Source: Streptomyces alboniger
GTDB lineage: Bacteria; Actinomycetota; Actinomycetes; Streptomycetales; Streptomycetaceae
Assembly: GCF_008704395.1 (NCBI RefSeq)
Contig: NZ_CP023695.1
Coordinates: 2,294,001-2,358,000 of the forward strand
Reading direction: 5' to 3'
DNA: 64,000 nt
A model generated the notes under the pieces. The model made no database searches. It saw nothing but the letters and a program-made list of their open reading frames with translations, and had not been told where the DNA came from. This document shows positions 51,424 to 60,053 of the stretch, piece by piece. Made by a program: the position numbers and the translations under genes. Positions within the stretch are counted from its first letter, which is position 1. Each line of letters opens with the position of its first letter.

Positions 51424-53166
51424 ATGTCGATGACGACGACCCATCCACGCGGCATACGCGGAGTCGTCCCCGTACTCGCCTTCTCCGGCATCGTCGTCGC
51501 GGTGATGCAGACCCTGCTCGTGCCGGTCATCAAGGACCTGCCGGCCCTGCTGGACACCGCGCCCTCGAACGCCACCTGGGTCATGACATCGACCCTGCTC
51601 GCCGGTGCCGTCTCCACGCCGATCATGGGCCGCCTCGGTGACCTCTTCGGCAAGCGCAGGATGCTGCTCGCCAGCCTCGCCGTCATGGTCGTCGGATCGC
51701 TGATCTGCGGTTTCACCGACAATCTGCTGGTGATGATCGCGGGCCGCGCGCTCCAGGGCTTCGCCATGGGCGCCATCCCGCTCGGCATCGGGCTCATGCG
51801 CGACCAGCTGCCCCGCGAGAAGCTCGGCTCCGCGATGGCCCTGATGAGTTCCTCCATCGGCGTCGGCGGCGGACTCGCGCTGCCGCTCGCCGCGCTCACC
51901 GCGCAACACGCCGACTGGCACGCCCTGTTCTTCGGCGCGGCGGGCCTCGGCGTCCTCGCGATGGCGCTCACCGTCGTCTTCGTACCGGAGAGCCCGATGC
52001 GCGCCCAGGGCACCTTCGACGTGCTCGGCGCGATCGGCCTCTCCGCGGGACTCGTGCTCTTCCTGCTGCCGATCACCAAGGGCAGCGACTGGGGCTGGAC
52101 CTCGGGCACCACGCTCGGCCTGTTCGCCGCCGCGGCCGTCGTCCTGGTCCTGTGGGGCGTGATGGAGCTGCGCGTGCAGGCGCCGCTGGTGGACCTGCGC
52201 ACCACGGCCCGCCGCTCGGTGCTCTTCACCAACCTCGCCTCGATCATGGTCGGCGTCGCCTTCTACGCCGTCTCGCTCGTCCTGCCGCAGCTGCTCCAGC
52301 TGCCGTCCGCCACCGGTTACGGCCTCGGCCAGTCCATGGTCGTCGCGGGTCTGTGCGTGATGCCGCTCGGCCTGACGATGATGTTCACCGCCCCCGTCTA
52401 CGCCCGGCTCTCGGCGAAGTACGGCCCGAAGACCACCCTCATCCTCGGCATGCTGATCATCGCGATCGGCTACGGCGCGGGCCTCGGCCTGATGAGCGCC
52501 GCCTGGCAGACCATCGTGATCTCGGTGGTTCTCGGCGCGGGCATCGGCCTCGCCTACTCCTCGCTGCCCGCGCTCATCATCGGCTCGGTCGACCCGTCCG
52601 AGACGGGGGCGGCCAACGGCCTCAACACCCTGATGCGCTCCATCGGCACCTCGGTGTCGTCCGCGGTGATCGGCATGGTCCTCGCCAACACCGCGGACCA
52701 CGTCGGCGGCGTCGCCGTGCCCACCATGCACGGCTTCCGCGTCTCCTTCCTGATCGCCACGGGCGCGGTCGCCATCGGCCTGCTCTTCGCCCTGCTGCTG
52801 CCCTCCGCGCGCCGCTCCACCACCACGCAGCTGCGCGCCAGCAGCGAGGAGGACGCCAACCTGGAGCGCGCGACCCGGGCCCTCGCGGCCTTCCGGGGGC
52901 GCGTGCACAGCGCGGACGGCGCCCCGCTGGCCCGCGCGAAGGTGACGCTGATCGACCATCGCGGCAAGCAGGCGGGCGCGGCCCTCACCGACGACGAGGG
53001 CCGCTACGCCCTCGCCGTCCCGGCCGGCGGCTCCTACGTCCTCGCGGCCACCGCGGCGGGCCACGCGCCGCGCGCCTCGGCGGCGGCCCACCACGGGGAC
53101 GAGCGGCCGGTCCAGGTCGACCTGGCCCTGTCGGGCTCGCCCGACGGCAGCGACGTACCGGCCTGA
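51424..53166 (+). CDS. MFS transporter fused to a carboxypeptidase-regulatory-like domain
   Basis: 580 residues from the ATG at 51424 (GGAGG upstream). Residues 1-465 are a 14-TM DHA2-like transporter (FSGIVVAVMQTLLVPVIKDLP, MGRLGDLFGKRRMLLASLAVMVVG, GRALQGFAMGAIPLGIGLMRD). After a short charged linker (SSEEDANLERATRALAAF), residues 498-575 form a CarboxypepD_reg-like Ig fold: GRVHSADGAPLARAKVTLIDHRGKQAGAALTDDEGRYALAVPAGGSYVLAATAAG. That fold usually occurs outside cells, but a 14-TM topology would put it in the cytoplasm. Confidence 0.88.
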   Translation: MSMTTTHPRGIRGVVPVLAFSGIVVAVMQTLLVPVIKDLPALLDTAPSNATWVMTSTLLAGAVSTPIMGRLGDLFGKRRMLLASLAVMVVGSLICGFTDNLLVMIAGRALQGFAMGAIPLGIGLMRDQLPREKLGSAMALMSSSIGVGGGLALPLAALTAQHADWHALFFGAAGLGVLAMALTVVFVPESPMRAQGTFDVLGAIGLSAGLVLFLLPITKGSDWGWTSGTTLGLFAAAAVVLVLWGVMELRVQAPLVDLRTTARRSVLFTNLASIMVGVAFYAVSLVLPQLLQLPSATGYGLGQSMVVAGLCVMPLGLTMMFTAPVYARLSAKYGPKTTLILGMLIIAIGYGAGLGLMSAAWQTIVISVVLGAGIGLAYSSLPALIIGSVDPSETGAANGLNTLMRSIGTSVSSAVIGMVLANTADHVGGVAVPTMHGFRVSFLIATGAVAIGLLFALLLPSARRSTTTQLRASSEEDANLERATRALAAFRGRVHSADGAPLARAKVTLIDHRGKQAGAALTDDEGRYALAVPAGGSYVLAATAAGHAPRASAAAHHGDERPVQVDLALSGSPDGSDVPA

Positions 53167-53258
53167 CGCCCCGGCCTCCCACGCCACCCCCGTCACTCCA
53201 GTGGCGGGGGTGGCGTGCATCATGGGCGCCCATACCTGCGTACGACCTGGAGGAACCC

Positions 53259-53921
53259 ATGGCCGCCGAGCCCAAGACCGAGCCCCGGCCGGAGATTCTC
53301 GCCGCGTTCGAGGCCGCCGAGGGCTTCATGCCGCGCGGTGAGGGTCTCGCGCTGTACGCGGCGGCGACCCGGGCCGCCGCGCTCGGCCTGCCGCTCCTGG
53401 AGGTCGGCACCTACTGCGGGCGCTCCACGATCCTGCTCGCCGACGCGGCCCGGCAGGCCGGGGTCAGCGCGATCACCGTCGACCACCACCGCGGCAGCGA
53501 GGAGCAGCAGCCCGGCTGGGAGTACCACGACCCCCGAACGGTCGATCCCGAGGTCGGTCTGATGGACACGCTCCCCGCCTTCCGCCGCACCCTGCACCGC
53601 GCGGGTCTGGAGGAGCACGTGATCGCGGTCGTCGGCCGCTCGCCGCAGGTGGCGAAGGTGTGGGGCGGGTCGCTCGGCCTGGTCTTCATCGACGGGGGCC
53701 ACACGGACGAACACGCCACCGCCGACTACGAGGGCTGGGCGCCGCACGTCGCCGAGGGCGGGCTGCTCGTCATCCACGACGTGTTCCCCGACCCGGTCGA
53801 CATCATGACCGGCCAGGCGCCGTACCGCGTCTATCTCAGGGCCCTGGCGTCCGGTGCGTTCACCGAGGTCTCGGCGGTGGACTCGCTGCGCGTGCTGCGG
53901 CGAACGGGAGCGGGGATCTGA
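53259..53921 (+). CDS. Class I SAM-dependent methyltransferase (Methyltransf_24-like)
   Basis: 220 residues, ATG at 53259 with GGAGGA five nt upstream. Pattern PLLEVGTYCGRSTILLADAARQAG (motif I), ITVDHHRGSEEQQPGWEYHDPRT, GLVFIDGGHTDEHATADYEGWAPHVAEGGLLVIHDVF (DGGH and HDV as in the cephalosporin hydroxylase/Methyltransf_24 group). Substrate unknown. Closely followed by the amidase gene (22 bp) on the same strand. Confidence 0.85.
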   Translation: MAAEPKTEPRPEILAAFEAAEGFMPRGEGLALYAAATRAAALGLPLLEVGTYCGRSTILLADAARQAGVSAITVDHHRGSEEQQPGWEYHDPRTVDPEVGLMDTLPAFRRTLHRAGLEEHVIAVVGRSPQVAKVWGGSLGLVFIDGGHTDEHATADYEGWAPHVAEGGLLVIHDVFPDPVDIMTGQAPYRVYLRALASGAFTEVSAVDSLRVLRRTGAGI

Positions 53922-53943
53922 CCTCGCCTATAGGCTCGCCCTC

Positions 53944-54972
53944 GTGTCGTACGTAGGTCCGGAATTCGATCCCTCCCAGCCGCCGCCCAGGCGCGGGCTC
54001 GGCCGTCCGCTGACGGTGATGGTGGCCGCGCTGGTGCCGACCTGTCTGGCGGGCTGGCTCGTCTATCAGTCGACCAGCGGCCCCGACGGCGGCGAAGCGG
54101 CGAGATCCCTGCCGTCGTCCCCGAGCGCGTCCGCCGAACGGACCACGCCCTCCGAGGCCGGTCCGCCCTCCCCCTCGGCATCGGGTGAGGGGAAGGACGG
54201 CGACAAGGACGGCAAGGGCGACAAGAAGGGCGGGGGCGGGAAGGGCGACGACAACGATTCGAGTACGAAGCCGTCGGTCCCCGACCCCGCCCCGGACGGC
54301 CCCCTCAAGGGCAAGGTCGTCGTCGTCGACCCCGGCCACAACCCGGGCAACTTCCAGCACGCCACCGAGATCAACCGCAAGGTCGACATCGGGACGAACC
54401 ACAAGGAGTGCGACACCACCGGCACGTCGACCAACGACGGCTACACCGAGGCGAAGTTCACTCTGGACGTCGCCCGCAAGCTGCGCACGCTGCTCCTCCA
54501 GCAGGGCGCCACGGTCAAGTTCACCCAGGACGGCGACCGGCCCTGGGGCCCGTGCGTGGACGAGCGCGCCCGAATCGGCAACGAAGCCCGCGCGGACGCG
54601 GTGGTCTCCATCCACGCGGACGGCTCGGGCGCGGGCAACCGCGGCTACCACGTGATCCTGCCCGCGAAGGTGAAGGGCGGCGCCGCGGACACCTCCGCGA
54701 TCGTCGCCCCCTCCAAGGAGCTGGGCGAGCGCATCGCGGGAGCCTTCGTGAGCGCGACCGGCAGCGCCCCCTCCAACTACGTCGGCGGCGGCACCGGCCT
54801 GGACACCCGCAGCGACCTCGGCGGCCTCAATCTGTCCACCGTTCCCAAGGTGTTCATCGAGTGCGGCAACATGCGGGACGCGAAGGACGCGGCGCTCCTG
54901 AAGAGCGGCGAGTGGCGGCAGAAGGCGGCGCAGGGCATTTCCAACGGAATCGGAGGATTCCTGCGGGGCTAG
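53944..54972 (+). CDS. N-acetylmuramoyl-L-alanine amidase (Amidase_3), membrane-anchored
   Basis: 342 residues from a GTG at 53944. One membrane segment near residues 22-40 (LTVMVAALVPTCLAGWLVYQS), a Ser/Pro/Lys/Gly-rich extracytoplasmic linker of about 75 residues, then an Amidase_3 domain: VVVVDPGHNPG (first zinc His), DGYTEAKFTLDVARKLRTLL, VVSIHADGSGA (second zinc His), and the catalytic FIECGNMRDAKDA (Glu). It would cleave stem peptides from murein during growth or division. Starts 22 bp after the methyltransferase stop. Confidence 0.92.
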   Translation: MSYVGPEFDPSQPPPRRGLGRPLTVMVAALVPTCLAGWLVYQSTSGPDGGEAARSLPSSPSASAERTTPSEAGPPSPSASGEGKDGDKDGKGDKKGGGGKGDDNDSSTKPSVPDPAPDGPLKGKVVVVDPGHNPGNFQHATEINRKVDIGTNHKECDTTGTSTNDGYTEAKFTLDVARKLRTLLLQQGATVKFTQDGDRPWGPCVDERARIGNEARADAVVSIHADGSGAGNRGYHVILPAKVKGGAADTSAIVAPSKELGERIAGAFVSATGSAPSNYVGGGTGLDTRSDLGGLNLSTVPKVFIECGNMRDAKDAALLKSGEWRQKAAQGISNGIGGFLRG

Positions 54973-55154
54973 CGCGTGAACGTCCTCGAACTAACACGTG
55001 CACGTCTTTATCCCGAGCAGACACCCCCTGTGTACGGACGATATTGTCCTCCCTACGATGAGGGGCCACCCCCGCGCTTCGCGCACCGCGACACGAACGC
55101 GACTACGGCGACAGCGACGCCTCCACTGACGAGACGACTGACGAAGGACCTGAA

Positions 55155-56027
55155 GTGAATTTCCGCTCCCTCACTCGAGGCGACGGCGTGGTGATCGGAG
55201 CAGCGGTGTTGCTCTTCATCGCCTCGTTCCTCAATACGCTGGACCCCGACGGCGGCGACAGTGACAAGCTGCCCAACGCCTGGGAAAACGGCAACCTGCT
55301 GATCAGTGTGTATCTGCTGGGCATCATCGGTGCGGCGCTCATCGTCGTGGGCCGCGCGATGCCGCAGCAGCGGAAGGTCGCGGGTCTCGACCTCGGCCAG
55401 CTCGGTGTGGCGTTCACCATCGCCTCCGCACTCAGCTCGCTCGGCGCGATCTTCGACACCGACCAGTCGTACGGCTTCCTGATCGATCTCGTCGGTGCCG
55501 GTGTCGGCAACAGCGAGTCCCCCGACGCCGGTGTCGGCCTCATCCTCGGCCTGATCGGCGCGCTCGTGCTCGCCGCCGCCGCGGTGGCCACGCAGCTCGT
55601 CCCGGCCCTGAAGGCCCCGCTCATGGGCGCCCCGCGTCCGGCCGCCCCGCAGCCCTACGGCGGACAGCCGCAGGGTGGTTACGGCTACCCGGGCGCCGGT
55701 GCGGGCCAGCCGCAGCCGGGCGCTCCCTACGGCGGCCAGCCCGGTCAGCCGCAGGGGCAGTCCTTCGGCGGCCAGCCGCAGCCGCAGGGCGGGCAGACCC
55801 CGCCGCCCGCGCAGGCGCAGGCGTCCGGCGACTTCTCGCCGTTCTGGTTCGCCGTGCCGGTGCCGCGTCCGCTGTACGCGGAGGACGGCTCGCCCACGCC
55901 GATCGCCGAGCTGGCGCCCGGTACCTGGTACCTGGCCGTCGAGCAGCGCGGCCAGAGCCTGGTGGCCCAGACGCAGGACGGCCGTCGCGGCGTCCTTCAG
56001 GACACCACGGGGATCCAGCGAGGCTGA
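55155..56027 (+). CDS. Membrane protein with Gly/Pro/Gln-rich C-terminal region (DUF5336-like)
   Basis: 290 residues from a GTG at 55155, GAAGGA seven nt upstream. Four membrane segments in the first 155 residues (VVIGAAVLLFIASFLNTL; LISVYLLGIIGAALIVVG; a third around VAFTIASALSSLGAIF; VGLILGLIGALVLAAAAVA). Then a repetitive PYGGQPQGG-type tail (about 165-235), and a final conserved segment PFWFAVPVPRPLYAEDGSPTPIAELAPGTWYLAVEQRG. Similar proteins occur across actinobacteria with unknown role. The 182-bp gap upstream (54973-55154) holds its promoter and no gene. Confidence 0.75.
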   Translation: MNFRSLTRGDGVVIGAAVLLFIASFLNTLDPDGGDSDKLPNAWENGNLLISVYLLGIIGAALIVVGRAMPQQRKVAGLDLGQLGVAFTIASALSSLGAIFDTDQSYGFLIDLVGAGVGNSESPDAGVGLILGLIGALVLAAAAVATQLVPALKAPLMGAPRPAAPQPYGGQPQGGYGYPGAGAGQPQPGAPYGGQPGQPQGQSFGGQPQPQGGQTPPPAQAQASGDFSPFWFAVPVPRPLYAEDGSPTPIAELAPGTWYLAVEQRGQSLVAQTQDGRRGVLQDTTGIQRG

Positions 56028-56097
56028 CCCCTCAGGCACTTCGCGGCCCCTCGCCCTTCCAGGCGGGGGGCCGTTGTCGTACAGTCCCGACGGCCAG

Positions 56098-56112
56098 CTG
56101 ACGTACCGTCAG
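56098..56112. promoter_or_regulatory. Dyad CTGAC-N5-GTCAG upstream of F420 oxidoreductase
   Basis: CTGACGTACCGTCAG, ending 22 bp before the ATG at 56135, a typical repressor position overlapping promoter or ribosome site region. Same motif as at 7903, 46659 and 51213. Confidence 0.6.
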
Positions 56113-56134
56113 GCTTTCTGCACCGGGAGGACGT

Positions 56135-57145
56135 ATGCGGCTCGGGCTCGCACTCGGCTACTGGGGGCGCGGCCCCGACCCCGGGCACGTCGCCCTCGCC
56201 CAGGAGGCCGAGCGGCTCGGCTACGACTCGGTGTGGACCGCCGAGGCCTGGGGGTCGGACGCCTTCACCCCGCTGACCTGGATCGCGGCCCGGACCTCGC
56301 GGATCGGGCTCGGCACGGCCGTGGCGCAGATGGCGGCGCGCTCCCCGGTCACCACGGCCATGCACGCGCTCACGCTCGACCACCTGTCCGGCGGCCGGAT
56401 GATGCTCGGCCTCGGTCTGTCCGGACCGCAGGTGGTGGAGGGCTGGTACGGGCGGCCGTTCCCGAAGTCGCCGCTGACCGCGACGCGGGAGTACGTCGAG
56501 GTGATCCGCCAAGTGCTGCGCCGCGAGGGCCCGGTGGAACTGGACGGCCGCTTCCACACCCACCCCTACCGGGGCGCGGACGGCACCGGACTCGGCAAGG
56601 CGCTCAAGCCGATCACCCACCCGCTCCGCGCCGACCTGCCCGTCCTGCTCGGCGCGGAGGGGCCCAAGAACATCGCGCAGACGGCCCGGATCGCGGACGG
56701 CTGGCTGCCGCTGTACTGGTCGCCGACGCGGACGGACGTATACGAGGCATCGCTCACCGACGCCCCCGAGCGCTTCCTGGTCGCGCCCATGGTCCGGGCC
56801 AGGGTCTGCGACGACGTCACCGAGGGCCTGCTGCCCGTCAAGGCCATGCTCGGCTTCTACATCGGCGGCATGGGGCACTCCACCCGCAACTTCCACGCCG
56901 ACCTGATGGCCCGCATGGGATACGAGGAGGAGGCCCGGCGCGTCCAGGAACTGTTCCTCGCGGGGCGCGGGGAGGACGCCGTGCGCGCCGTCCCCGACGC
57001 CTTCGCGGACGAGATCTCCCTGGTGGGGCCCCGCGCACGGATCGCGGAGCGCCTTGAGCTGTGGCGCGCGGGCCCGGTCACGGACCTCCTGGTACTGGCC
57101 CCGGACCCGCACACCCTGCGCATCCTGGCCGACCTCAACTCCTAG
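56135..57145 (+). CDS. LLM class F420-dependent oxidoreductase (Rv3520c-like)
   Basis: 336 residues. Luciferase-like TIM barrel of the F420-dependent group: MRLGLALGYWGRGPDPGHVALAQEAERLGYDSVWTAEAWGSDAFTPLTW, RIGLGTAVAQMAARSPVTTAMHALTLDHLSGGRMMLGLGLSGPQVVEGWYG, PVLLGAEGPKNIAQTARIADGWLP. The GYWG and EAWGSDA/TP segments match what I recall of mycobacterial Rv3520c, a member of the KstR regulon. Substrate unknown. Here the upstream operator is a CTGAC dyad, not a KstR box. Confidence 0.88.
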   Translation: MRLGLALGYWGRGPDPGHVALAQEAERLGYDSVWTAEAWGSDAFTPLTWIAARTSRIGLGTAVAQMAARSPVTTAMHALTLDHLSGGRMMLGLGLSGPQVVEGWYGRPFPKSPLTATREYVEVIRQVLRREGPVELDGRFHTHPYRGADGTGLGKALKPITHPLRADLPVLLGAEGPKNIAQTARIADGWLPLYWSPTRTDVYEASLTDAPERFLVAPMVRARVCDDVTEGLLPVKAMLGFYIGGMGHSTRNFHADLMARMGYEEEARRVQELFLAGRGEDAVRAVPDAFADEISLVGPRARIAERLELWRAGPVTDLLVLAPDPHTLRILADLNS

Positions 57146-57152
57146 GCGGCGC

Positions 57153-57701
57153 CTAGCCCTTGCTCAGCTCCCCGGCCGACGGCACCTTGTCCTTGACCTC
57201 GGCGCCCGCGCCCTTGCCCGCGTCCTTCACGGAGTTGATGACGCCGTCGAAGGAGTTGACGATGGAGTCCGTCGACTCGCCCTTGCGGAGCTTGGACGGC
57301 AGGTCCTTCAGGGCGTCGATGCCGGCCGTCAGCGGGGCCACCGCCTTGGCGAGGGCCGGGTCGCCCTGCGCGTTCTTCGTCGCCGCCTTCAGCCTGTTGT
57401 ACGTGAACGCTCCCGCGAGGCCCGCCTTGACGAGGGCGAGGGTCCGGCCGTCCGCGCCCTTCTTGAACTTGCCCGCGCGGAACGGCTTCACGATCCACTG
57501 GTAGGTAGCCCCCGCGGCAAGGCCCGCGTTGGCGACGAACCGGGTCTTGGCGAACTTCTGCTTCTCGGCGCTGCTGGTGGCCGAGGGCGCGGCCGCCCTG
57601 GTGTCCTTGTCGTCGCTGCCGCAGGCCGTCCCGCCGACGAGCAGGGTGCAGCACAGGGCGAGGGACACTCCGGCACGGCGGACGGGTACGGGGCTTGGCA
57701 C
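57153..57701 (-). CDS. Putative lipoprotein, unknown function
   Basis: 182 residues from a GTG at 57701 with GGAGG 8 nt upstream. Signal with a weak lipobox (LCCTLLVGGTAC-G), then a Lys/Ala-rich mature domain (RFVANAGLAAGATYQWIVKPFRAGKFKKGADG, LAKAVAPLTAGIDALKDLPSKLRKGESTDSIVNSFDGVINSVKDAG). It is mostly helical and amphipathic. No family recognised. Convergent with the F420 oxidoreductase (8 bp apart), divergent from the small membrane protein. Confidence 0.75.
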   Translation of the reverse strand: MPSPVPVRRAGVSLALCCTLLVGGTACGSDDKDTRAAAPSATSSAEKQKFAKTRFVANAGLAAGATYQWIVKPFRAGKFKKGADGRTLALVKAGLAGAFTYNRLKAATKNAQGDPALAKAVAPLTAGIDALKDLPSKLRKGESTDSIVNSFDGVINSVKDAGKGAGAEVKDKVPSAGELSKG

Positions 57702-57819
57702 GGCAGCGGCCTCCAGAGGTGAGCGGTCCTCCAGGCAGCCTCACCCCGGGCGCGGGGCGCCGCCAGCGGGGCGGACCCGAACGGGTTTCGAACGGGGCAC
57801 GCCCCGGTACCCGGCCACC

Positions 57820-58113
57820 ATGTCTCCCACGCGGCACTCCCACGGCAGCACAGCGGCACGGGTCATCGCGCTCGTCGCCGACATCATGGCCGCCATACTC
57901 GGCCTGTGGATCCTGATGTACCTGCTGGACGCGAACCGCGCCAACGACCTCGTCCAGTTCATCCACGACGTGGCCCGCTGGTTGGCCGGCTGGTCGCACG
58001 ACCTGTTCACCTTCGACGAGAAGTGGGCCAGGGTCGTCGCGGGCTACGGCCTCGCGGCGGTCGTGTATCTCCTGGTAGGCCACGCGATAGCGGGCCGCCT
58101 ACGCCGCTACTGA
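57820..58113 (+). CDS. Small two-TM membrane protein
   Basis: 97 residues from the ATG at 57820. Membrane segments ARVIALVADIMAAILGLWILMYLL and VAGYGLAAVVYLLVGHAIAG flank a conserved helical segment ANDLVQFIHDVARWLAGWSHDLFTFDEKWARV. Proteins of this kind are common in Streptomyces and uncharacterised. Divergent from the putative lipoprotein gene, with a 118-bp shared promoter region. Confidence 0.75.
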   Translation: MSPTRHSHGSTAARVIALVADIMAAILGLWILMYLLDANRANDLVQFIHDVARWLAGWSHDLFTFDEKWARVVAGYGLAAVVYLLVGHAIAGRLRRY

Positions 58114-58154
58114 GCAACGCCCCAAAGGAAGCGCCCCGAGGGGAAGCGTCCCGA

Positions 58155-58175
58155 AGGGGCGCGGGGAACTGCGCG
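58155..58175. repeat. Dispersed intergenic repeat, copy 2
   Basis: AGGGGCGCGGGGAACTGCGC plus G, the exact reverse complement of 40717-40737. It lies in the gap between convergent genes. The left neighbour GCGCCCC (58131-58137) can pair with GGGGCGC (58156-58162), so the element may act as a terminator hairpin here. Confidence 0.65.
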
Positions 58176-58221
58176 CCCAGCCCCATCCGGCCCGCAGGTG
58201 AACCCCCACCCCGGCGGAGCG

Positions 58222-59295
58222 TCACCCGCAGCAAGACGGATCGAGCCCCCGCGGCAGCCGCTCGCCGGAGAAGACCGCGCAGGTCGCCTCGTCGCCGCCG
58301 AGCGCAGCCACGGCCAGCAGCAGCGACCCCGCCGTCCAGGTGGTCAGCTCCTCGGGCCAGATCGCCTTGTCGTCGAAGACGTAACCCGTCCAGTACAGGC
58401 CGCTCTTCGGGTCGCGCAGGTGCTGGATGGACTGGAGGATCTTCAGGGCGTGGTCCGACTCGCCCAGCACCCACAGGGCAAGGGCGAGTTCGGCGCTTTC
58501 TCCGCCGGTGACCCAGGGGTTCGGGTCGACACAGCGCACGCCGAGGTCCGGCACCACGAAGCGCTCCCAGCCCTCCTCCATGCGGGCCTTGGCCTCCTCG
58601 CCGGTCAGCGCGCCGCCCAGGACCGGGTAGTACCAGTCCATCGAGTAGCGGCCCTTGTCGAGGAAGCGCTCGGGGTGGCGGCGGATCGCGTGCGCGAGGG
58701 CGCCGGCCGCCAGCTCCCAGTCGGGCTGCGGCTCCTCGCGCTGCTCGGCGACGGCCAGGGCGCAGCGCAGCGCCTGGTGGATCGAGGAGGAGCCGGTGAG
58801 CAGGGCGTCGGTGACGGGGGTGCCGTCGGCCTCGCGCTTCCAGCCGATCTGCCCGCCGGGCTGCTGGAGCCCGAGGACGAACTCGACGGCGGCGACCACG
58901 ACGGGCCACATACGGTCGAGGAACGCCTCGTCGCCGGTCGCGAGGTAGTGGTGCCAGACGCCGACCGCGATGTAGGCGCAGAAGTTGGTCTCGCGGCCGT
59001 GGTCGGTGACGTCGTGCGGGTCGCCGTCGGCGTACGCCGCGTACCAGGAGCCGTCCGGGTTCTGGTGGCGGGCCAGCCAGTCGTAGGCGCGCTCGGCCGC
59101 CGCGTGCTCGCCCGCCGCGTCCAGGGCCATGGCGGCCTCGGTGTGGTCCCAGGGGTCGAGATGGTGGCCGCGGAACCACGGGATGGCGCCGTCCTCGCGC
59201 TGGACGGCGAGGATGCCCCGTACGGTCGCCGTCGCCTGATCGGCCGTCAGGACGCCGGGCAGGACGAGGTGTTCGGTACGCTCCGGGCTCGTCAC
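58222..59295 (-). CDS. Prenyltransferase/squalene-cyclase-like (alpha/alpha barrel) protein
   Basis: 357 residues from a GTG at 59295 that overlaps the methyltransferase stop (GTGA). Repeating helical-hairpin pattern with QW-like turns: GILAVQREDGAIPWFRGHHLDPWDHTEAAMAL, YDWLARHQNPDGSWYAAYADG, FVLGLQQPGGQIGWKREADG. This is the prenyltransferase/terpene-cyclase toroid fold. The acidic DxDD cyclase motif is not evident, so it may act on a polyprenyl-linked or sugar substrate. Third gene of the GT4 - methyltransferase - cyclase-like operon. Confidence 0.75.
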   Translation of the reverse strand: MTSPERTEHLVLPGVLTADQATATVRGILAVQREDGAIPWFRGHHLDPWDHTEAAMALDAAGEHAAAERAYDWLARHQNPDGSWYAAYADGDPHDVTDHGRETNFCAYIAVGVWHHYLATGDEAFLDRMWPVVVAAVEFVLGLQQPGGQIGWKREADGTPVTDALLTGSSSIHQALRCALAVAEQREEPQPDWELAAGALAHAIRRHPERFLDKGRYSMDWYYPVLGGALTGEEAKARMEEGWERFVVPDLGVRCVDPNPWVTGGESAELALALWVLGESDHALKILQSIQHLRDPKSGLYWTGYVFDDKAIWPEELTTWTAGSLLLAVAALGGDEATCAVFSGERLPRGLDPSCCG

Positions 59296-60053
59296 TTGGC
59301 GGCCACCGCGGCGGCGTCGGCACCGGCCGCGGCCTTGGGGAGGTGCGGCTTGGTCGCGTACGCCACGAAGCTCTTGCCGACGACGGGGTTGAGGAGCTGC
59401 TCGGCCAGCCGGGTCGCGAGGGGCTTCTTCATGATGTCCCAGACGAGGAGCTTGTGGTACGCGCGCACCGGCAGCGCCTTGTCGTTGTCGACGCCGAAGG
59501 CGCACTTCAGCCACCAGTACGGGGCGTGCAGCGCGTGGGCGTGGTGCGTGCCGTACGGCTTGAGGCCCGACTCCCGCATCCTGGCGAGGAGTTCGTCGGC
59601 CTTGTAGATGCGGATGTGGCCGCCCTCGACCTCGTGGTAGGCGTCGGAGAGGGCCCAGCAGACCTTCTCCGGGCCGTAGCGCGGGACGGTCACCGCGATG
59701 CGCCCGCCCGGCTTGAGCACCCGCACCATCTCGGCGAGGACGCCCTTGTCGTCGGGGATGTGCTCCATGACCTCGGAGATGATCACCACGTCGAACGACT
59801 CGTCGGGGAAGGGGAGGTTGAGCGCGTCGCCCTCCATGGCGGTGGCCGTCGCCCCCGCCGGTGCCTCGCCCGCCTCCTTCATCGCGGCGAACCACTTGGC
59901 GACCTCGCGGATCTCCTCGGCGTTCTGGTCGAGGGCCACCACCTGGGCGCCGCGCCGGTAGCACTCGAAGGCGTGCCGGCCCGCGCCGCACCCCAGATCG
60001 AGGACGCGGTCGCCCGCGGCGAGCGGGAAGCGGGTGAAGTCGACGGTCAGCAT
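59292..60053 (-). CDS. Class I SAM-dependent methyltransferase
   Basis: 253 residues. UbiE/Methyltransf_11 type: DRVLDLGCGAGRHAFECYRRGAQVVALDQNAEEI (motif I and acidic loop), MEGDALNLPFPDESFDVVIISEVMEHIPDD, LKPGGRIAVTVPRYGPEK. C-terminal half includes a conserved WWLKCAFG and LLVWDIMKKP segment. It overlaps the glycosyltransferase stop by one base (TGATG) and the next gene by four, so all three are made together, probably acting on one glycoconjugate. Confidence 0.9.
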   Translation of the reverse strand: MLTVDFTRFPLAAGDRVLDLGCGAGRHAFECYRRGAQVVALDQNAEEIREVAKWFAAMKEAGEAPAGATATAMEGDALNLPFPDESFDVVIISEVMEHIPDDKGVLAEMVRVLKPGGRIAVTVPRYGPEKVCWALSDAYHEVEGGHIRIYKADELLARMRESGLKPYGTHHAHALHAPYWWLKCAFGVDNDKALPVRAYHKLLVWDIMKKPLATRLAEQLLNPVVGKSFVAYATKPHLPKAAAGADAAAVAAK

